Shown here: in pieces, positions 7,261-13,959 of the stretch | How the letters are laid out: each line of letters starts with the position of its first letter | How positions within the stretch are numbered: the stretch's first letter is position 1 | Position numbers and translations under genes: made by a program | Source of the DNA: VFZS01 sp964353255 | GTDB lineage: Bacteria; Acidobacteriota; Terriglobia; Bryobacterales; Bryobacteraceae | Direction: 5' to 3' | DNA: 21,642 nucleotides | Assembly (NCBI GenBank): GCA_964353255.1 | Contig: CAYGVJ010000093.1 | Location: forward strand, 1-21,642 | Notes under the pieces: model-generated | Seen by the model: the letters and a program-made list of their open reading frames with translations, nothing else | Database searches by the model: none | What the model was told of the DNA's origin: nothing

Positions 7261-8799
7261 CTACTGCGACAGGCGGAGAATCTCCGAGGCTATCCGGGCA
7301 AAAGCCTCACTGAGCTGCGCCGGCGTGGGCGCATAGACGTACAGGCCGACGGGCTTGCTCGAGTCGTAGATCGGGCTGGACGGATCGTTGGCCAGCCGGC
7401 GCAGGAATACGTGGTCGATGCCCTCTGTGGAGGTCCCCCCCAAACCGATGGAGAACACGGTCGGCTTCAGCCTGGTGTTGTTGCGCATGATCGCCGCAAT
7501 GTTGTCGGCGACATTGTTCCCCACGTAACGCACGGCCCGGGGGCTGTCCGGACGAATCCTGCCGGCGTAAGAGTGACCGGTGGGGAACTTGTCGCCCGGG
7601 GCACTCAGGGGCATGTAACCCGAGGTGGAGATTACGGTCCCGTCGTAGGTGACCGTGTCCGGAATGTAGGCGATGTCCCGCCTCATCCTCTGGAGATAGG
7701 ACAAGCCGCTGCCACTGGCATAACTGCAACCAGAGCTGTTCGGCGCGACCACCAACTCGTCATTATCTGCATCAGGCCGGGAGGCCGCCTGGCCGAGCAT
7801 CACGCCCCAGGTGATTCCGGTGGTGGCATAGGTGCCGGGAGCCGAGACGAAGCCAAACTTGGCGGTAGAGGAGCTGCAACTGCTGACGGGGTAGGTGTAC
7901 AAGGAGCCGGTGTTTGGGTAGGTGGAAGAGCCGTCGCCGTACCGCTGATCGTTGGCCACGGTCTTCTTCGGAAAGTCGCCGGTGATGGCGGTGGGGCGGC
8001 CATCGGTGAAGAACACTACAACGTTCAGCGCTCCTTCTTCGTTGATGGCCACCAGTTGCCGGTAGCCCTGCCAGAGCACCTGCGCGCTTCCGGTGTTGCC
8101 ATAGAAGTACAGCGCGTCGATGGCCTGGCTGAGGTTCGTGGGCGTTCGCGTCTTGAAATCCATGCCGTAAGGGAAGTCGATGTAGTAGTTCCCGCTGAAA
8201 CTGATCATCCCGAGGCGGTCCCGGTCCTCCGCGAACTTGTCCACGAAGGCCTTGGCGGAGCCACGCACGGCGTCCTCAGCGTTCGCCTGCGCGATGGACC
8301 CCGAGCGGTCCAGCAGCAGAATCAGGTTCACATCCCGGCGCGCGGCTACCGCCGAAACCCTCACGTTGGCGTAATCCCGCCGCAGCACCCTGAGGAAGTA
8401 CAGCGGGGCGTCCACGGAGGCGTTCATGGCCACCAGCCTTCGTCTGTTGGCCTCCTCGGTGACGGTGGTGTTAAAGGTGATGTTGGTCGTCCCGTAAAGG
8501 TTCGCCGGGAAGTTGGCGTTGAAGTAGTCCGTGGCCACCTGTATGGCGTTGGCCTCTTGAGATGCTATATCCTGCCCGCGGCTCAAGGAGCGCCCGGCCG
8601 CCAGCACCGCCGCGTCCACGGCGGCCGAAAGCCTGGTGCGGGTCAGATACAACATGCCGCAGTCGAAAGCCAGACCGATCAGCGGCACCAGCAGGCTGAA
8701 GGACAGCGTCAGAATGATCAGGATGACGCCGCGTTCCCTCCGCGCCGCAGCCCGCCGACTTCTTACCGTCTCCAGCTTCAATCCGGTTTCTTCAGACAC
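7261..8799 (-). CDS. TadG-like protein with von Willebrand factor A domain
   Basis: A 512-residue protein. Residues 23-45 form the single N-terminal membrane helix of Tad/Flp pilus-associated proteins (RERGVILIILTLSFSLLVPL), followed by an exported region (CGMLYLTRTRLSAAVDAAVLA is the conserved TadG stretch). A von Willebrand factor A domain follows, with the metal-site motif DRSGS (164-168) and a second site at TDG (265-267). The domain should bind a divalent metal and mediate adhesion. The start is GTG at 8799, supported by GAGGTG overlapping the upstream stop. It is the last gene of a three-gene operon with two TadE-like proteins. The Tad ATPase, platform and Flp pilin genes are not in the window. 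Confidence 0.88.
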   Translation of the reverse strand: MSEETGLKLETVRSRRAAARRERGVILIILTLSFSLLVPLIGLAFDCGMLYLTRTRLSAAVDAAVLAAGRSLSRGQDIASQEANAIQVATDYFNANFPANLYGTTNITFNTTVTEEANRRRLVAMNASVDAPLYFLRVLRRDYANVRVSAVAARRDVNLILLLDRSGSIAQANAEDAVRGSAKAFVDKFAEDRDRLGMISFSGNYYIDFPYGMDFKTRTPTNLSQAIDALYFYGNTGSAQVLWQGYRQLVAINEEGALNVVVFFTDGRPTAITGDFPKKTVANDQRYGDGSSTYPNTGSLYTYPVSSCSSSTAKFGFVSAPGTYATTGITWGVMLGQAASRPDADNDELVVAPNSSGCSYASGSGLSYLQRMRRDIAYIPDTVTYDGTVISTSGYMPLSAPGDKFPTGHSYAGRIRPDSPRAVRYVGNNVADNIAAIMRNNTRLKPTVFSIGLGGTSTEGIDHVFLRRLANDPSSPIYDSSKPVGLYVYAPTPAQLSEAFARIASEILRLSQ

Positions 8800-8808
8800 G
8801 TCAGCACC

Positions 8809-9420
8809 TCAGAATATCGACCGGCTGTACGAGCCGGCGCTTCCGAACATGACCGAGCCGGGCGAGGCAAAGTAGCCCTCCGCCATGAACGCTTCATCCC
8901 CGGGCGCCATGTTCGGCATCAGGGCGGAGAAGCCGCCGACCGCCCGCGTAGTGGTGTTCGTGAGGTAGTTCGATACGTAGCCCGAGCTGTCGATCAGCGC
9001 CGCATTCGGCGTCCCGTGATTGCTGGCTCGAAGCCCGGAGTTCCCGATTACGATCCGCCGGATGAACACCGGCATGTTGATGTTGGTGCAAGCCTCGTCG
9101 CTCAGGCCGCCGGCGGCGCATTGATCGTGTCCGATGTAGAGCACCTTGGAGATGATCACCACCCCCTCCCCGCCCGTCCGGGTCATGCCCAACTCGGAGG
9201 ACAGGCGGACGATGAGGTCCTGGTTGGCGGTCACGGAGAAGTCGATTCCCCGTGCGAACATCCGCGCCGTGTCGCGAGCCACCTGCACGGTCTGGATCGC
9301 GTCGGTCACCCGGAACCCCATCACGAATACGCCGATGAGCGCCGGCACCAGCACCAGCAGTGACAAGGCGAATTCCACGGCCGCGCCGCCGCGCCTGCCA
9401 ACTCTGCACACTGTCCGCAT
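8809..9420 (-). CDS. TadE-like pseudopilin-type protein
   Basis: A 203-residue protein with the TadE signature near the N-terminus: GRRGGAAVEFALSLLVLVP, a Glu at the start of one membrane helix (about 13-37), and then an exported domain. It probably belongs to a Tad-type pilus or a related secreted surface structure. ATG at 9420 is preferred over ATG at 9438, because GGAGGAG stands about 7 bases before 9420 while nothing resembling a ribosome-binding site precedes 9438. The gap to the upstream gene is then 22 bases, and the gap to the VWA gene is 9 bases. The distal part (about 60-203) has no family I recognise. Confidence 0.8.
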   Translation of the reverse strand: MRTVCRVGRRGGAAVEFALSLLVLVPALIGVFVMGFRVTDAIQTVQVARDTARMFARGIDFSVTANQDLIVRLSSELGMTRTGGEGVVIISKVLYIGHDQCAAGGLSDEACTNINMPVFIRRIVIGNSGLRASNHGTPNAALIDSSGYVSNYLTNTTTRAVGGFSALMPNMAPGDEAFMAEGYFASPGSVMFGSAGSYSRSIF

Positions 9421-9442
9421 TCCCGCTCTCCTCCCCATAGTG

Positions 9443-9889
9443 CTATTCGATGAGGTCCGCGGACCTCGCCGAGATCCTCACCGGCGCCCCGCTCCTGAAC
9501 AAGGGCGCCAGGGGAACCCAGGAATAGTTCTCCACGGAGACCTCGACGATGTTGCCCGGGTCGTTCTGGTAGACCTCCTGCAAGGTGTCCCGTTTGAAAT
9601 ACCGGATCTGGATCTTGCTGGTGGCGTCGGCGGCCCGGATCGTGTTGAGCGCGAAATAGCGGACCACTGCCCGGACCGATTCCTCCGAAGTCATCCCATC
9701 GAAAGTGTTGCGCGTGACGGCGTAGCGCACACCCTCCCGCACGGCATGCTGGAAAGTAGACTTCAGGAACACCACCAGGCAGAGATCCATCAGCAGGAAG
9801 AGAATGGCAAAGAAGGGAATCAGTGCCAAGCCCAGTTCCATCATCTGGCTGCCGCCCTGGCTTCCTCGTCGCGAACCCTGCGATTTCAT
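9443..9889 (-). CDS. TadE-like pilus assembly protein
   Basis: A 148-residue protein with a basic N-terminus (MKSQGSRRGSQGG), the TadE pattern MELGLALIPFFAILFLLMDL as a single membrane helix (about 16-42), and the conserved follow-on AVREGVRYAV. This matches the TadE family both in length and in motif. ATG at 9889 is chosen with AGGA about 8 bases upstream; a TTG at 9895 would add only two residues. It is the first gene of the operon that continues with a second TadE-like gene and the VWA/TadG-like gene. Upstream lies the 189-bp divergent gap shared with the second ECF sigma gene. Confidence 0.85.
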   Translation of the reverse strand: MKSQGSRRGSQGGSQMMELGLALIPFFAILFLLMDLCLVVFLKSTFQHAVREGVRYAVTRNTFDGMTSEESVRAVVRYFALNTIRAADATSKIQIRYFKRDTLQEVYQNDPGNIVEVSVENYSWVPLAPLFRSGAPVRISARSADLIE

Positions 9890-10078
9890 GATCAAGTCCT
9901 ATAAGTACCGGTACCGTCCCTCGTCGTGCGCGCCCCCTTCAGCTTTTCCCCACTTCAGCCAACGCCCGATGCAACTTTCCCTTCCCAGACCGACACAATT
10001 ACCTCTACACTATAGATTCCAAGGTATCGCAGTTTCTTTACACGGCGGGCAGAAAATGTTCGCCACGGAGAGCGGATT
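9890..10078. promoter_or_regulatory. Divergent intergenic region with a 10-bp palindrome
   Basis: This 189-bp gap separates the Tad-like operon (minus) from the second ECF operon (plus) and is AT-richer than its flanks in its middle. GTACCGGTAC at 9905-9914 is a perfect palindrome 16 bases upstream of the TadE start, near its AGGA site, and could be an operator. TATAGT on the minus strand (near 10010) is a possible -10 for the Tad-like operon. No convincing promoter for the sigma gene could be fixed. Confidence 0.4.
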
Positions 10079-10630
10079 GTGTCAGCACCGGCGGACAGCC
10101 TCACGCAGACGGTAACACCCCGTGCGGGAACCGCCGTCGAGCAGGAACTGGTGGAGACCTACCACCGAGAGGCCCCCGGTCTGCTCCGCTATGCCCTGTT
10201 TCTGACCGGGCGCGCTCCGGCGGCGGAAGACCTCCTACAGGAGTGCTTCCTGCGGTACTTCCGGGCGCTGGCCGCCGGCGAGCGCGTACGGACGCGGACC
10301 GCATGGCTGTACCGCGTGATGCGTAACTGCTTCCTGGCGCGCCAGCGGGGGGCTGCGCACCGCCAGGAGGTGCCCATCGAGCCGGGGGCGGACCAGGAGC
10401 GGCACTCCTTCAACCCTGAGAGCGCGTATCAGCTGCACGAGCTGGCCCGGCAGGTGCTGCGGCGGCTGGCCCCGCGTGAACTCGAGTGTGTGCGCCTGCG
10501 GGCTGAGGGTTTGAGTTATGCTGAAATCGCGGAGGTGCTGGGCATCCGCCCCGGAACGGTGGGGGCGTTGCTCAGTCGCGCGCTCGGCAAGTGCCGGGCG
10601 TTGCTCACCAGGGAGGAAGGCGATGTCTAA
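10079..10630 (+). CDS. RNA polymerase sigma factor, ECF family (second)
   Basis: A 183-residue ECF sigma factor. Region 2 spans about 21-95 (APAAEDLLQECFLRYFRAL is the core-binding and -10 region, and TAWLYRVMRNCFL follows). Region 4 spans about 118-178, with the helix-turn-helix GLSYAEIAEVLGIRPGTVGA. The start is GTG at 10079, preceded by GGAG at about 8 bases. The stop lies 8 bases inside the next gene, a zinc-finger anti-sigma factor, so the pair is coupled. The downstream membrane protein may sense or transmit the signal. It differs clearly in sequence from the sigma factor at 1238-1822. Confidence 0.92.
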   Translation: MSAPADSLTQTVTPRAGTAVEQELVETYHREAPGLLRYALFLTGRAPAAEDLLQECFLRYFRALAAGERVRTRTAWLYRVMRNCFLARQRGAAHRQEVPIEPGADQERHSFNPESAYQLHELARQVLRRLAPRELECVRLRAEGLSYAEIAEVLGIRPGTVGALLSRALGKCRALLTREEGDV

Positions 10631-11123
10631 CTGGAAACACCGGCTGCTGTGGTGGCATCCCGGAACTGCCCGGCTACTCGATTTCGTTTCCGGCGGCAGC
10701 GTGGAGGGCCCGATGGACCAGGTGGCCCGGCACGCCCAAGGATGCCCCCGCTGCCGGCAGCAGCTCGAGCGACTCCAGCGTGAGTGGAACCGCCTGGTGG
10801 AACTGGAGGCGGCCATTGGCCCGCCCGAGCCGCCGGACCTCGACGCGCTGCTCCCAGGTCTGCTGGCAGCCGCGCGCGCCTCGCTGGCGGCCGAGGAGAC
10901 TTCGCTGGGCGCCGAACGAGTTTCCAAGTGGCTGGCGGCCGAACTGGAGGCTTATTTCGGCGTGCATGCGGCGGAACTGGCGCCCGTCCCGGGCGGCGGG
11001 GTCCCTCAGCTTCGCCAAACGGTGGCCAGCGGAGCGTGCCTGCTCAGCACGTTTCTCGGACGCCATACCGCTACGCGATTCACCGACGCGGTTCTGGCGC
11101 AAGTCGGATCCCTCGCGGCTTGA
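10623..11123 (+). CDS. Zinc-finger anti-sigma factor
   Basis: A 166-residue protein with the zinc-binding anti-sigma motif H37-x3-C41-x2-C44 (HAQGCPRC), followed by a long helical, Ala- and Leu-rich region and no membrane helix of its own. It should bind and inhibit the ECF sigma factor encoded just upstream, whose stop it overlaps by 8 bases. I start it at ATG 10623 (after AGGAAGG), although the frame is open further upstream. Zinc-finger anti-sigma factors usually continue into a membrane helix after a segment like FTDAVLAQV. Here the frame ends there, and helices begin in another frame just downstream, so a frameshift is possible. Confidence 0.8.
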   Translation: MSNWKHRLLWWHPGTARLLDFVSGGSVEGPMDQVARHAQGCPRCRQQLERLQREWNRLVELEAAIGPPEPPDLDALLPGLLAAARASLAAEETSLGAERVSKWLAAELEAYFGVHAAELAPVPGGGVPQLRQTVASGACLLSTFLGRHTATRFTDAVLAQVGSLAA

Positions 11124-11145
11124 AGGCGCCGCCCCGGAAGTGATC

Positions 11146-12078
11146 GTGCCGCCGAGCGCCTCTTGGTCATCCGAACCCGGGCTCGTCAAGTGGATCCTGC
11201 TGGCCGGCGGCGTGCAGGTCCTCACAGGGCTGCTGGCGGCGGTGGCTTGGTTGTGGTTCGGCGACCCCGCCTGGATCCGGCTGTACTTCCAGTATCAGGG
11301 GCCGGCCTTTCTAGGGAGCATCGCTATCCTCGAAGTGGTGTTGTGTCGGAAGGCCTGGCGCCACTTCTCAACCGGGGACCCGTTGCGACCCGCCTGGATG
11401 TTCCTCACCCTGGCGGCGGCCTGCCGCCTTGGCGGCATCCTGCTGTCGGAATTGCCGGGCGCCGCGGCCCGCTTGAACCCGGGCCCGCTGTGGCCCCCCT
11501 CCCTGGGTCCGGAGTCCGTGATCCCCTACCAGCGTCTGGGGGTGTCGGCGGGGGGGCCCGTGGCTACGGCCCTGCTGGGCTGCGGTTTGCTGCTGGTGGT
11601 GCGGGCCTACCGGCGCCACCGGCTGCGCGGCAAGCTGGGGCCGCTAGGTCTCGTCGTTTTCTCGATCGCGGCTCTGTTCACACTGCGGGAGCTGTACGAC
11701 GCGGCGTCGTGGCCCGCGAGTCCGCAAGACCCGCTGGGACCGTACAAGGCGCTGAGCCTGGTCACCAATCCCCTACTGACGCTGTCGCTGTACGTGGCCC
11801 TGGTGCTGCGGCGCTCAGCCGAGCAAATGGCGGGGGGCCTCATCTCCCGCTGCTGGGGGGCCTACAGCGCCGGCATCTTCGCCACCGTGTGCGGCAGCCT
11901 TACGCTGTGGGCCCTGCACTACCAACACCTGCCCTGGCCGGCGAACACCTTCGCGTCGCTGGTCTGGTACGTGCCCGGCATGGCCTACGTGCTGGGGGCG
12001 GCTTATCAAGTAGCGGCTATCCGGCGGGCGCAGCGGGCTGTGGACGAGCTGTCGCCGGATCAGACCTGCGCGGCCTGA
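11146..12078 (+). CDS. Polytopic membrane protein of the ECF operon (unknown)
   Basis: About 310 residues with roughly eight hydrophobic segments and short, Arg-rich loops (AYRRHRLRGK, VLRRSAEQM), hence an integral inner-membrane protein. No conserved catalytic motif is apparent and I do not recognise a family. The start is a problem: no ATG exists before position 11398, which would remove the first two helices. GTG at 11146 (GGAA about 6 bases before) or GTG at 11140 are the best candidates. It lies 22 bases after the anti-sigma gene in a different frame. It may sense the signal relayed to that anti-sigma factor, or be its displaced C-terminal part. Its end overlaps the convergent gene by 62 bp. 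Confidence 0.65.
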   Translation: MPPSASWSSEPGLVKWILLAGGVQVLTGLLAAVAWLWFGDPAWIRLYFQYQGPAFLGSIAILEVVLCRKAWRHFSTGDPLRPAWMFLTLAAACRLGGILLSELPGAAARLNPGPLWPPSLGPESVIPYQRLGVSAGGPVATALLGCGLLLVVRAYRRHRLRGKLGPLGLVVFSIAALFTLRELYDAASWPASPQDPLGPYKALSLVTNPLLTLSLYVALVLRRSAEQMAGGLISRCWGAYSAGIFATVCGSLTLWALHYQHLPWPANTFASLVWYVPGMAYVLGAAYQVAAIRRAQRAVDELSPDQTCAA

Positions 12079-12481
12079 GGCTCCGCTGGCCCCGCCGCCA
12101 GCTCTTTGCACCGCCCCGCCCGTCCCGCGCCGCGCGCACAGTCGGAACGTCGTCGAGCGAGTGGAAGACCCTCTTGCCGAGCCGTTGCGCGCTCGCCAGC
12201 TCGAGATCGGCACCTGGGGAACTACCCAGGTAGATCAGAGCGTCACACAAGCTCAGCCAACCCAAATCCCACCGGATGTACTCCTCCCAGCCGACGGGTA
12301 TCCCCTTTTCCTTGGCACGAAGGTCCACGAAGTGCGTCAAGTGCGGGATGAACGGAATATGCCCCTTCTTGAACAGCGCGATACCCACGTCGATCGCGCG
12401 TTCTACGTTGGAGACGATGTCCGCCGGTGTCTTCGCGGTGTAAGGTCCAGCCACGTAGATCCGCAGGGGCTCAGTCCGCAT
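12017..12481 (-). CDS. Nucleoside 2-deoxyribosyltransferase-like protein (DUF4406-type)
   Basis: A 154-residue protein. The core (1-113) starts RIYVAGPYTA, continues with NVERAIDVGIALFKKGHIPFIPH and ends in GADLELASAQRLGKRVF. This is the layout of the nucleoside deoxyribosyltransferase/DUF4406 fold, in which the Glu of the last motif (here E94) is the catalytic position in active enzymes. It may cleave or transfer the sugar of a nucleoside or nucleotide; activity is inferred. Residues 114-154 are a basic, low-complexity tail that reads into the end of the convergent membrane gene. ATG at 12481 is preferred, with GGAG about 7 bases before it, two bases after the stop of the upstream gene. Confidence 0.75.
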   Translation of the reverse strand: MRTEPLRIYVAGPYTAKTPADIVSNVERAIDVGIALFKKGHIPFIPHLTHFVDLRAKEKGIPVGWEEYIRWDLGWLSLCDALIYLGSSPGADLELASAQRLGKRVFHSLDDVPTVRAARDGRGGAKSWRRGQRSLRPRRSDPATARPQPAAPAG

Positions 12482-12483
12482 CC

Positions 12484-13128
12484 TTATTCTCCGAACAGCC
12501 ACTTCAACTTGGGTCGGCTCTTCGTGACCCTGTACGAGAAAGTAAGTCCAATCGCCCATCCGAGCGATGGCCAGCCCGGGCTGCCGGACCCAAAGCGCCA
12601 TACCAGCACGAAGAGAGCGAAATGGACCAGCGTGATCAGCTCCCTCCTGAAGCGCCCCAGAACGCTCCTCTTGTCGTTCCGGTAGCCCAACCAGTACTCG
12701 CCAATTTTCAGAAGGTCCCAGACAAAGTACAAACCGTAAACAAGGACCAGCAAAGCGAGCACCACATCCAGGCGGCGGAACTGAAGCATGATGACTGCAT
12801 AGAGGGCCACGAGCACGACATCCAACAGGAAGCGGAACATCCCCCATATCGTGTCGTATTTGAGTCGCCGCTTGATGCTGGACGCGTGGTACCCAAACCA
12901 GCTTAGGCCCAGCGTCAGGAACCCCAAACCCAACGTGAGAGCCGGAAAGAGCTCAGCACACGTGGGCAACTTCCCGTGTGCCACCCAACCCTCTGACAGC
13001 AGACCCTTGAAGTGCGGGATGTTCAGAATCTCAGGCGTGAGCCCGAGGCTGAACACCACTGTGAATATGAAGTCGAGGAAGTCGATGCCTGCCGGCTCCT
13101 CTTCGCGCTTCTCCGGCAACGGCCCCAT
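12484..13128 (-). CDS. Six-helix membrane protein (unknown)
   Basis: A 214-residue protein with about six hydrophobic segments (roughly 15-35, 57-80, 97-117, 121-141, 163-179 and 184-200) and basic cytoplasmic loops (SIKRRLKYD, NDKRSVLGRFRR). It has no signal for a known transporter or enzyme family, and I do not recognise it. It lies between a methyltransferase gene (3-base gap upstream) and a deoxyribosyltransferase-like gene (2-base gap downstream), so the three are almost certainly co-transcribed. In sampled lines its DNA is less GC-rich (32 of 60 at 12721-12780) than the helicase gene (43 of 60 at 3001-3060), hinting at acquisition. Confidence 0.75.
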   Translation of the reverse strand: MGPLPEKREEEPAGIDFLDFIFTVVFSLGLTPEILNIPHFKGLLSEGWVAHGKLPTCAELFPALTLGLGFLTLGLSWFGYHASSIKRRLKYDTIWGMFRFLLDVVLVALYAVIMLQFRRLDVVLALLVLVYGLYFVWDLLKIGEYWLGYRNDKRSVLGRFRRELITLVHFALFVLVWRFGSGSPGWPSLGWAIGLTFSYRVTKSRPKLKWLFGE

Positions 13129-13131
13129 GCC

Positions 13132-13833
13132 CTATCTCCGGAATACCCCGCAAAGCACCCTGCGGCGATAATGCCGCCCGAGCACGACGTCGTCAAACTC
13201 AAGGCGCGACGCCCACTCCAACCGAAAGCCGCGGCCAAAGACGGTTGCCAGCTCCGCCGGGGTGTAAAGCTGTTTAGCGATGCCGTTGTTGGGGTCGGTG
13301 ACGATGATGCCGTCTGGACCCCGCCGCCCGATCATGGTCTGGTAGTATCCGTCTTCCGGTGGAAACAAAGACAGGAATACCAGGCCACCCGGCTTGGCCA
13401 CTCTGCGGAGCTCGTTCAAATAGTGATCCTTCAGGCCCTCTGCCAGGAAGTGGCAAAAGACGTAGGAGTCTATGACGACAGGGAAGCTCCCGTCCCGAAA
13501 GGGAAGCCGATCCGCCAGCGAGGCACAGTAGGCGTGCACGGAGTCCGAGACCCTCGTGCTGGAGGCCAGCGTCTGGAGCCGATCGAGTGCGGTAGTCGAG
13601 AAGTCAAGAGCCTGCACGTTGGCCCCCCGCTGGGCCAAGTAGACGGAGTTCCTTCCGTTACCGCACCCGATATCCAGAACCGTGCAACCGGGATGGAGGC
13701 GCAAGCGGTGGGCCGCAGCAACCAACGCCTTTGAAGCCAGCGTCCGAGTGCTGCTCGGGATGACTCGCAAGTCCCGGTACTCCCTGTCCCAGAGGCTGCG
13801 CTGGGTCTTCCACGCCGTATCTGGTGTCGCCAC
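13132..13833 (-). CDS. Class I SAM-dependent methyltransferase
   Basis: A 233-residue cytosolic methyltransferase. Motif I is VLDIGCGNG (52-60), the acidic residue after the second strand is D77 (ALDFS), and the segment LPFRDGSFPVVID followed by LRRVAKPGGLVFLSLF matches the later motifs of the Methyltransf_11/25 type. The substrate is unknown; small molecules are the usual targets of this group, and nothing marks it as a DNA methyltransferase. The start is GTG at 13833, with a GGAGAAGGAG run just before. It leads a three-gene cassette with a membrane protein and a deoxyribosyltransferase-like protein, and has its own candidate promoter at 13892-13900. Confidence 0.88.
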   Translation of the reverse strand: MATPDTAWKTQRSLWDREYRDLRVIPSSTRTLASKALVAAAHRLRLHPGCTVLDIGCGNGRNSVYLAQRGANVQALDFSTTALDRLQTLASSTRVSDSVHAYCASLADRLPFRDGSFPVVIDSYVFCHFLAEGLKDHYLNELRRVAKPGGLVFLSLFPPEDGYYQTMIGRRGPDGIIVTDPNNGIAKQLYTPAELATVFGRGFRLEWASRLEFDDVVLGRHYRRRVLCGVFRR

Positions 13834-13891
13834 GGCTCCTTCTCCCCGGGACTGTCGGCCCGGACCCGCTAGCGCCGCCGAGCTAATAACG

Positions 13892-13900
13892 AGTGTAGCA
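13892..13900 (-). promoter_or_regulatory. Extended -10 promoter for the methyltransferase cassette
   Basis: On the minus strand this reads TGCTACACT, a TG-N extended -10 with TACACT, about 58 bases upstream of the GTG start at 13833 and downstream of the topA stop. It would let the cassette be expressed independently of topA. Confidence 0.4.
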
Positions 13901-13959
13901 CCTGTCGGGCCGCTCAGAGAGCCGAGTCGGCATCCCGCCCCGCGGCCGCCGCCGGCGCG

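Noticed and set aside
7100..7336. A 78-codon open frame across the repeat element
   Set aside because: It is explained by the inverted-repeat element and antisense TadG-like sequence; no coding signal.
7411..9363. A 650-codon plus-strand open frame opposite the Tad-like operon
   Set aside because: It is antisense to three coherent genes with clear signature motifs and contains no domain of its own.
10591..11145. N-terminal part of the long frame ending in the polytopic membrane gene
   Set aside because: It is an out-of-frame overlap with the zinc-finger anti-sigma gene, rich in Trp and Arg; only the part after about 11140 reads as protein.
12482..12847. Upstream extension of the deoxyribosyltransferase-like frame
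   Set aside because: It overlaps the membrane protein gene on the same strand in another frame; a ribosome-binding site and family homology both place the start at 12481.
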